Shown here: one piece after another, positions 24,517 to 29,107 of the stretch
Numbering within the stretch: position 1 is the stretch's first letter
Layout of the letters: each line of letters starts with the position of its first letter
Source: a virus
Reading direction: 5' to 3' (one strand)
DNA: 29,107 nucleotides
IMG/VR virus record: IMGVR_UViG_3300031612_000049
Coordinates: 1 to 29,107 of that record
Notes under the pieces: generated by a model
The model's database searches: none
The model's input: only the letters and a program-made list of their open reading frames with translations
Told to the model about the DNA's origin: nothing
Made by a program: the position numbers and the translations under genes

Positions 24517-25599
24517 ATGAAAAAATCAGGCAAAAGACTAAGGCTATCATCTGATGAGGTTGAATTAATCAATGAATCAAGAGGGGAAGATTTAGATAAT
24601 ATTAACGGAAATACTGCTTTAGACATACATCTACAAGATAGAGGTATAGATAAAAAAGATATTGTTAGTGTTAAACATTGGCAGAATATGGGAGGGGATT
24701 TACGCTTTTCTATAGTAACTAAAGAACAATCTGCTATTGAGCAAACAGATTTATTAGAAGATGTTAAAGCTCTTATAGATAATCACGCACCTACTTATTC
24801 AAAAATTAAAAGAGTAAAGGGGGATAACTTATTAATTATAAATCCTGCTGATATTCATATTGGTAAACTAGCAGTTGCTTCAGAAACAGGAGAAGATTAC
24901 AATACAGATATAGCTTGTGCTAGAGTATTAGAAGGTATTGAAGGTCTTATAAGTAAATCTCAAGGATTTAATGTTGATAGGGTATTGTTCTGTATTGGTA
25001 ATGATATACTTCATACAGATGGAGTTCTATCTACAACTACTAGAGGTACATATCAGGACACAGATAAAAAATGGTGGCAACATTATGAGATAGCGTTAGA
25101 GCTTTATGTTAAATGTGTTGAGATACTTAGACAAGTAGCACCTGTAGATGTGGTTCATTCAATGTCTAATCACGATTTTCAAAGTGGATTCCATTTAGCT
25201 CACGCATTACAATCTTGGTTTAGAAAAGCTGATGATGTTTCTTTTGATATATCAGTTGCTAATCGTAAATATTATAAGTATGGTTCTAATCTTATAGGGC
25301 TTGAACATGGAGATGGCGCTAAGATGGATTTACTTCCTATGTTAATGGCTAATGAGAAACCAAAAGAATGGTCAGAAACTAGTCATAGATATTGGTATCT
25401 TCATCATATACATCATAAAGTTAAGTATAAGTGGTTAGATGGTAAAGACTTTATAGGTTGTACTGTTGAATATATGCGTAGTCCTTCTGCTGCTGATAGT
25501 TGGCACGCAGGTAAAGGATTCATTTCATCTCCTGCAGTTGAAGGCTTTATTCATTCAAAAAATTCAGGTCAGATAGCTAGACTTGTTCATTACTTCTAA
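24517..25599 (+). CDS. Metallophosphoesterase (calcineurin-like)
   Basis: 360 residues. ATG 24517 is preferred over the TTG at 24511. The active-site metal motifs are in order: D112-I-H114 in ADIHIGK, G161-N162-D163, S217-N-H-D220, H264 in LEHGDG and H297-I-H299. They coordinate two metals to hydrolyse phosphoester or phosphodiester bonds. The first 100 residues form an extra N-terminal domain with an acidic, helical start. Such phosphoesterases are common in phages and may act on nucleotides, nucleic acid or protein; the substrate is unknown. It lies after the strong lysis terminator and before the hairpin element. Confidence 0.88.
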   Translation: MKKSGKRLRLSSDEVELINESRGEDLDNINGNTALDIHLQDRGIDKKDIVSVKHWQNMGGDLRFSIVTKEQSAIEQTDLLEDVKALIDNHAPTYSKIKRVKGDNLLIINPADIHIGKLAVASETGEDYNTDIACARVLEGIEGLISKSQGFNVDRVLFCIGNDILHTDGVLSTTTRGTYQDTDKKWWQHYEIALELYVKCVEILRQVAPVDVVHSMSNHDFQSGFHLAHALQSWFRKADDVSFDISVANRKYYKYGSNLIGLEHGDGAKMDLLPMLMANEKPKEWSETSHRYWYLHHIHHKVKYKWLDGKDFIGCTVEYMRSPSAADSWHAGKGFISSPAVEGFIHSKNSGQIARLVHYF

Positions 25600-25628
25600 A
25601 ATTTAAACCCTTTAATAACTCTATCTAT

Positions 25629-25710
25629 AGGGTATTTAATACTCTTAAAGATAAAGATAAGGATAAAGATAAAGATAAGGTTAAAGATAAATACTAGGTT
25701 AAAGATAAAG
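25629..25710. promoter_or_regulatory. Hairpin plus AAAGATAAAG repeat element, copy 2
   Basis: AGGGTAT (25629-25635), a TA loop and a paired ATACTCT form a short hairpin. It is followed by a run of AAAGATAAAG units; TTAAAGATAA occurs at 25645, 25681 and 25699. 25639-25657 equals 118-136 exactly. It lies about 100 bases before the early promoter. The intergenic space 25600-25822 holds only this element, an A/T stretch, the promoter and the leader. Confidence 0.6.
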
Positions 25711-25746
25711 TATTTGTATATTATTTAGAAAAAACATTGTAAATAT

Positions 25747-25777
25747 TTTGGTAGTTTAAAAAATTGTTGTATCTTTG
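25747..25777 (+). promoter_or_regulatory. Strong Bacteroidetes-type promoter for the early genes
   Basis: TTTG at 25747-25750, a 19-base gap, and TATCTTTG at 25770-25777 (followed by C), an exact match to TAnnTTTG with near-ideal spacing. Transcription should start about 25783-25785, giving a leader of about 40 bases (ACTAACTACTAACTAAACTC type) to ATG 25823. Confidence 0.85.
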
Positions 25778-25822
25778 CACAGAATTTAAGACAGACTAAC
25801 TACTAACTAAACTCAAAACACA

Positions 25823-26098
25823 ATGTCAAAAAACTTAACAAGCCCTTGCTGTAACTCAACTTACGAATTAGATACTTTAAGTTTTTGCTGTGGAGCAGAA
25901 ATCGCAGAAGTAGGATTATGCTATTCCTGTAAAGAACACGCAGAACCTGAAGGATATGTATGTGATGAGTGTGAAGGTTACTTTGATACACCTCAAGATA
26001 AAATACATAGCTGTGGATTTTGTGGAGAGGATTTAATTGATGACATAAGTTATTGTTCAGGAGATTGTTCTGTTGCAGATAATTCAGAAAGAGTATAA
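25823..26098 (+). CDS. Cys-rich zinc-ribbon protein
   Basis: 91 residues, 12 cysteines in pairs (PCC, FCCG, CYSC, CDEC, CGFC, YCSGDC), enough for two or three zinc sites, with acidic residues between. It has no basic DNA-binding patch, so a protein-protein adaptor role (for example towards a host polymerase) is at least as likely as nucleic-acid binding. It is the first gene after the strong promoter, where host-takeover proteins are often coded; that is inference. Confidence 0.75.
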   Translation: MSKNLTSPCCNSTYELDTLSFCCGAEIAEVGLCYSCKEHAEPEGYVCDECEGYFDTPQDKIHSCGFCGEDLIDDISYCSGDCSVADNSERV

Positions 26099-26120
26099 TT
26101 ATTAACTAAAACTATTTAAA

Positions 26121-26450
26121 ATGGTAAAAACACAAACGAGTGATATTCTACAACACTTAAAAGATGGTAGAAAGCTTACACAAAAAGAAGCTATTAATGA
26201 ATACGGAGCATATAGATTAGCTGCAGTAATTCATTCCCTAAGAAATCAAGGACACAATATAGAGTCTACTAGGTTAGATGTGCCAACTAGGTATAAGAAT
26301 AAAGATGGTAAGACAAGAATGGCTAATATATCTGAGTATAAATTATCATCAGATTATAAAGATATAATAGATACTTTAAGTCCTGAAAAAAATATGGTAG
26401 ATGAATTTATGGATTACTTAAATAGTATAACAAGTACACATTCAAAGTAA
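26121..26450 (+). CDS. Helix-turn-helix domain protein (HTH_39-like)
   Basis: 109 residues. Residues about 1-52 (DILQHLKDGRKLTQKEAINE, then YGAYRLAAVIHSLRNQGHNI) fit the winged HTH pattern L-x-x-L-x-x-G-x-x-(I/L)-T-x-x-E-A ... R-L-A-x-x-I-x-x-L-R-x-x-G-x-x-I seen in many phage proteins of the HTH_39 family, followed by a beta hairpin wing. The C-terminus is acidic. It may regulate the early genes or act in replication. It shares TAATG-type overlap with the next gene. Confidence 0.8.
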   Translation: MVKTQTSDILQHLKDGRKLTQKEAINEYGAYRLAAVIHSLRNQGHNIESTRLDVPTRYKNKDGKTRMANISEYKLSSDYKDIIDTLSPEKNMVDEFMDYLNSITSTHSK

Positions 26451-26968
26451 TGGGTAGACAGAAAGATATTTATATGGAAATGAAGGAGCAAGAACTTGCT
26501 AATCAAGAAACGAGTATTAATCAAATCAATAATAAAGTGAAAAAAGTAAATGTAGAAGAAGCAACTATGGTAAAAGAAACTAAAGAAGAAACATTAAAAA
26601 GATTATTCCTAGCTAATGGGTTGGTCAAAGAAGATGTTCACAAAGACCCAAGAGGTTTTGTAATTATTAAAAGGTCAGGAATAGATAAGATTGTTTCAAG
26701 ACAAAACATTCAGGTAGCTTACGAGCCTGTTACAATGACTCCTGAGTGGGTAGTGATAAGAGCTACTGCTAGTATGAGAACAGGAACAGGAGAACATGAT
26801 GTTAGAAATATGATGAGTTTCGGAGAAGCTGCAGATAATAACCTTATGGGTGGTGCTAAGAAATTCCCTGTAGCTATGGCTGAGAAAAGAGCTATGAGTA
26901 GAGTTGTTTTAAAGATTGCAGGATTCTATGAGCAAGGAGTGTTTGGTCAAGATGAAATGGCTGACTAA
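26450..26968 (+). CDS. Possible ssDNA-annealing/recombination protein
   Basis: 172 residues. The first 50 are a charged helical region. The core (VHKDPRGFVIIKRSGIDKIV, WVVIRATASMRTGTGEHDVR, then AADNNLMGGAKKFPVAMAEK, RAMSRVVLKIAGF) has the W-x-x-x-x-A-x-x ... P-x-A-x-A-E-K-R-A-x-x-R-x-x-L pattern found in Erf/Rad52-like phage annealing proteins. It lies in a replication neighbourhood with an SSB-tip protein, supporting this. The match is not strong enough for a firm name. Overlaps its upstream neighbour by one base, and the next gene likewise. Confidence 0.5.
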   Translation: MGRQKDIYMEMKEQELANQETSINQINNKVKKVNVEEATMVKETKEETLKRLFLANGLVKEDVHKDPRGFVIIKRSGIDKIVSRQNIQVAYEPVTMTPEWVVIRATASMRTGTGEHDVRNMMSFGEAADNNLMGGAKKFPVAMAEKRAMSRVVLKIAGFYEQGVFGQDEMAD

Positions 26969-27228
26969 TGGATTGGATGGATGAGGTTCTTGATGGACAA
27001 CCATTGGAAGCAGAGATGTGGAAGATAGGATATATTGAGAACCTCTTGCATTACACTTCAATACCTAATTGGGAGCAGAGTGAAATACTCAACTCTTTAG
27101 ATGTTCTTAATGATTTAGATGCAGATAAAATTATTAAGTATATAAAAGAAAATGAAGTTCACTCAGACCCTAAACATCAGTATGAAGCAATGAGAAAAAA
27201 TGGAATGTTTAACGAAAAAGAATATTAA
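26968..27228 (+). CDS. Hypothetical protein of the early operon
   Basis: 86 residues, acidic, mostly helical, with W at residues 3, 18 and 35. No motif is recognised. It is tied to its upstream neighbour by a one-base TAATG overlap and lies 1 base before the next start at 27230, so it is part of the early operon. Confidence 0.7.
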   Translation: MDWMDEVLDGQPLEAEMWKIGYIENLLHYTSIPNWEQSEILNSLDVLNDLDADKIIKYIKENEVHSDPKHQYEAMRKNGMFNEKEY

Positions 27229-27229
27229 A

Positions 27230-27538
27230 ATGAAAAATGATTATGAAAAAGTAAGAACTTCAAGAAATGAACTTGAAGCAATCCTCAGAATAAGAGGAAT
27301 ATCAAAACAAAGATTTGGAAGAATATTAAATATTAAAGGCTCAACTATTGAGAAGTATTTAGACAATCCATATCATTTAAGGTATTATCAAATGCAAAGG
27401 CTATCTCAATTTTTAAATGTAGGAGTTAAAGATATTGTAGACATTATAGAGATTGATTTAAAAGATGGTATGATTGTAGTGCAAGGAGAGGATAACTTTT
27501 CAGCAGTAGAGTCTTTATCAACCAATAGACATGAATAG
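27230..27538 (+). CDS. XRE/Cro-like HTH protein
   Basis: 102 residues starting at ATG 27230 (ATG 27200 would overlap the previous gene by 29 bases, though it is possible). Residues about 10-60 (ELEAILRIRGISKQRFGRIL, then IKGSTIEKYLDNP and MQRLSQFLNVGVKDIVDI) have the five-helix pattern of Cro/C1-type HTH domains. The last 40 residues form a small acidic extension (DLKDGMIVVQGEDNF). It probably regulates early or replication genes. It overlaps the DnaA-like gene by 8 bases. Confidence 0.7.
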   Translation: MKNDYEKVRTSRNELEAILRIRGISKQRFGRILNIKGSTIEKYLDNPYHLRYYQMQRLSQFLNVGVKDIVDIIEIDLKDGMIVVQGEDNFSAVESLSTNRHE

Positions 27539-27992
27539 ATATAAACTAGAGCTAACTAAAGAAAGAGATGAGCAAATCATAAAGGAGATATGTTCTAGGT
27601 ATAATGTTGAGTGGTCTACCATACTATCAAAGAATAGGGTAAGAGTAATCATAGATGCTAGAAGGCTTTATTGTGGCTTATTAAGGAATGTCTTTGGATT
27701 GACATTTCATCAGATAGGAAAAATACTTAATAAAAATCACGCAACAATAGTTCATAATACTAAAATTCACGATAACTTTGTAAGAATTTTAAAGTCTTAT
27801 AAAAAGAATTATGAAGAAATAGAATCTATGTTTTATTTGAATGAAAATTATTACGAACATGAAGTTCTATCAGTTGAAAGAAAAATGGATTTATTATCAG
27901 CAAGACTTAATAGTTTAATAGAAAAGAAAAACGAGTACAAATTAAAAATTAAAAAACAAAAAAATGGCAGACAAGAATTATGTAGTAAGTAG
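27531..27992 (+). CDS. Stand-alone DnaA domain IV-like protein
   Basis: 153 residues. Residues about 33-80 match the DnaA DNA-binding domain: R36 in SKNRVRVIIDARR (the helix that in DnaA carries the conserved R and A-R pair), then GLTFHQIGKILNK and NHATIVHN, the counterpart of the DnaA signature R-D-H-T-T-V-x-H. The AAA+ motor is missing. C-terminal residues 95-153 form a basic coiled coil. In phages such proteins are seen as replication or regulatory DNA-binders. It may recognise the AAAGATAAAG repeats, but that is speculation. Confidence 0.8.
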   Translation: MNRYKLELTKERDEQIIKEICSRYNVEWSTILSKNRVRVIIDARRLYCGLLRNVFGLTFHQIGKILNKNHATIVHNTKIHDNFVRILKSYKKNYEEIESMFYLNENYYEHEVLSVERKMDLLSARLNSLIEKKNEYKLKIKKQKNGRQELCSK

Positions 27993-28215
27993 TATCAAAA
28001 AGGTAACTACGCAGTATGGAGAATTATTTAATGCAAGTTTCAAAATGGATGAACTTCAAAAAATGTCCAAGAGAGGTTGGGTAAACATTACAATAGCAGA
28101 AAGGAGAGAGCCTTCAGAGAAAGGAGCAACTCACTATGCTTATGAGAACACCTATGAAGCACCAAAAGAAGTAACATCAGATAAGGTTAAGGAGGATGAT
28201 GACTTGCCTTTCTAA
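27964..28215 (+). CDS. Small protein with an SSB-type acidic C-terminal tip
   Basis: 83 residues. The body (VSSIKKVTTQYGELFNASFK, MSKRGWVNITIAERREPSEK) has short alternating strands that might be a small OB-like fold. The end EDDDLPF is very like the SSB C-terminal tip (DDDIPF) that docks helicases, polymerase clamp loader and nucleases. This makes a ssDNA-binding protein or an SSB-tip mimic plausible. It overlaps the previous gene by 29 bases and starts after the usual A tract. Confidence 0.7.
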   Translation: MADKNYVVSSIKKVTTQYGELFNASFKMDELQKMSKRGWVNITIAERREPSEKGATHYAYENTYEAPKEVTSDKVKEDDDLPF

Positions 28216-28241
28216 ATAATATTAAATTAACTGCTAAATTA

Positions 28242-28273
28242 TTTGGTGGTTACAAATATTATTCGTATCTTTG
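28242..28273 (+). promoter_or_regulatory. Bacteroidetes-type promoter for the peptidase
   Basis: TTTG at 28242-28245, a 20-base gap, and TATCTTTG at 28266-28273. The surroundings resemble the first early promoter (ATTTGGTGG against TTTTGGTAG at the upstream element, and the same TATCTTTG box). Start about 28279. Confidence 0.8.
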
Positions 28274-28283
28274 TATAAGATTT

Positions 28284-28303
28284 GAGAGGGTATCTACCCT
28301 TTC
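28284..28303 (+). other. Leader hairpin in the peptidase mRNA
   Basis: GAGAGGGT (28284-28291), loop ATCT, ACCCTTTC (28296-28303) form an 8-bp stem with one G-T wobble, at the very 5' end of the predicted mRNA. A T-rich tract follows (ATTTCTTTTAC). It may be a 5' stabiliser, an operator or an attenuator. Confidence 0.5.
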
Positions 28304-28343
28304 ATTTCTTTTACAACTAACTATTCACTAAAACACAAAACAC

Positions 28344-29107
28344 ATGAAGAAAGAGCTACTAGCACGAAAGGAATTATTGATTGAAGTTTTATCTGTTCAA
28401 ACCACAAGTGGTAATGAATTTGATATGATTGCATACATACACAGGTTCTGCAGAGAGAATGTACCATCAGCAGAAGTTGTAATTAAAAACAGCAATATAT
28501 ATGTAACTAAAGGTAAAGCAGAAGCATACCCTTGTATTATTGCACACACAGATACAGTACACGATATACATAAATTTTATAAAGTCTTTGATGATGATAA
28601 CTGCTTGTTTGCATTTAACTCAGAATCAGGTACTCAGGTTGGCGTAGGAGGAGATGATAAGGTAGGAATATGGTTAGCATTAGAGATGTTAATGATGACA
28701 GACAATCTAAAATGTGCTTTCTTTCATTCAGAAGAAATTGGATGTGTAGGTAGTGCTGATGCAGATATGGATTGGTTTAAAGATGTAGGTTATTGTTTTC
28801 AGGGGGACAGGAGAGGTAACAATGACTTTGTTAATAATATATCAGGTAAATTATTCAGCAAAGCTTTTAGTAGAGCTATAGCCCCTTCATTAGCTTATCA
28901 TGATTACTCAGAATCATCAGGTTCTATTACAGATGTAGGTCAGTTGGCTGACAATGGTATTGGAGTTTGTGTAGCTAATATGAGTTGTGGTTATTATGCA
29001 CCTCATTCAGATGAAGAAATAGTAGAGTTTCTTGATTCTAATAACTGTTTAAATATGATAGATATGCTTGTTAAGTCTTTAGGGTGTAATAGGTTTGAAT
29101 ACAATAG
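28344..29107 (+). CDS. M20/M42-type zinc peptidase (runs off the window)
   Basis: At least 254 residues from ATG 28344, cut by the window end. The motifs of co-catalytic di-zinc aminopeptidases (PepT/M20, M28, M42) are in order: H68-T-D70 in AHTDTVHD, D104/D105 in GGDDKVGIW, the catalytic glutamates E130-E131 in HSEEIGCVGS, D155 in QGDRRGNND and H221 in PHSDEE. All key residues are intact, so it should be active. There is no signal peptide, so it acts in the cytoplasm. It has its own promoter and a leader like that of the zinc-ribbon gene. The role for a phage is unclear: peptide recycling, or processing of a toxin or signal. Confidence 0.87.
   Translation, partial: MKKELLARKELLIEVLSVQTTSGNEFDMIAYIHRFCRENVPSAEVVIKNSNIYVTKGKAEAYPCIIAHTDTVHDIHKFYKVFDDDNCLFAFNSESGTQVGVGGDDKVGIWLALEMLMMTDNLKCAFFHSEEIGCVGSADADMDWFKDVGYCFQGDRRGNNDFVNNISGKLFSKAFSRAIAPSLAYHDYSESSGSITDVGQLADNGIGVCVANMSCGYYAPHSDEEIVEFLDSNNCLNMIDMLVKSLGCNRFEYN

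Noticed and set aside
1-29107. CRISPR arrays, tRNA genes, integrase or insertion sequences
   Set aside because: No regularly spaced repeats, cloverleaf-like segments, recombinase motifs or transposase genes were seen; the AAAGATAAAG and TGGAAAGG repeats lack spacer structure.

Overview
The window is one continuous stretch of a double-stranded DNA tailed phage or prophage, most likely a siphovirus (tape measure plus tail-tube proteins, no contractile sheath seen) infecting a member of the Bacteroidetes, probably a flavobacterium. The support is: strongly AT-rich DNA; starts preceded by A-rich tracts instead of Shine-Dalgarno sequences; promoters of the Bacteroidetes type (TTTG, about 19 bases, TAnnTTTG); and protein motifs I associate with Bacteroidetes phages (the GDDNLFP portal motif, the N-terminus of the fibre-like protein at 22888). 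Every gene I can support lies on the + strand. I see no integrase, repressor, tRNA, rRNA, CRISPR or insertion sequence, so lifestyle cannot be decided from this window.

Region 1 (1-245) is non-coding: purine-rich imperfect repeats, then a hairpin with AAAGATAAAG repeats, just ahead of the packaging genes. Region 2 (246-4409) holds two unknown proteins, small and large terminase, an unknown protein, and a tail assembly chaperone pair joined by a probable -1 ribosomal frameshift on a run of nine T. Region 3 (4411-16258) holds large tail proteins and a 1246-residue tape measure; three of the tail proteins appear to carry inserted beta-rich, carbohydrate-binding-like modules. Region 4 (16278-17153) has three small proteins. 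Region 5 (17209-22876) is the head module: ClpP-type prohead protease with a nested scaffold, major capsid protein, two paralogous tail-tube-like proteins, a small lysine/threonine-tailed protein, portal and connector. Terminators follow the capsid gene and the second tail-tube gene, and a promoter restarts transcription ahead of the portal. Region 6 (22888-24485) has a fibre-like protein and a lysis cassette (XhlA-like protein, M15 peptidase endolysin, holin-like protein) ended by a strong terminator. A metallophosphoesterase follows (24517-25599).

Region 7 (25600-29107) is a second transcription unit, probably early or replicative. A second copy of the hairpin/AAAGATAAAG element and a strong promoter precede a zinc-ribbon protein, an HTH protein, a possible ssDNA-annealing protein, an unknown protein, an XRE-like HTH protein, a stand-alone DnaA domain IV-like protein and a small protein with an SSB-type acidic tip. 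A second, near-matching promoter and leader then drive an M20/M42-type zinc peptidase that runs off the window.

The gene order is notable: terminase is followed by tail genes, and the capsid/portal block comes after the tape measure, the reverse of the usual siphovirus order. The most interesting items are the inserted tail-protein modules, the shared element ahead of both transcription units, the nested scaffold, the dual-coded repeat at the portal start, and the early genes (DnaA domain IV alone, SSB-tip protein, phage-borne peptidase).
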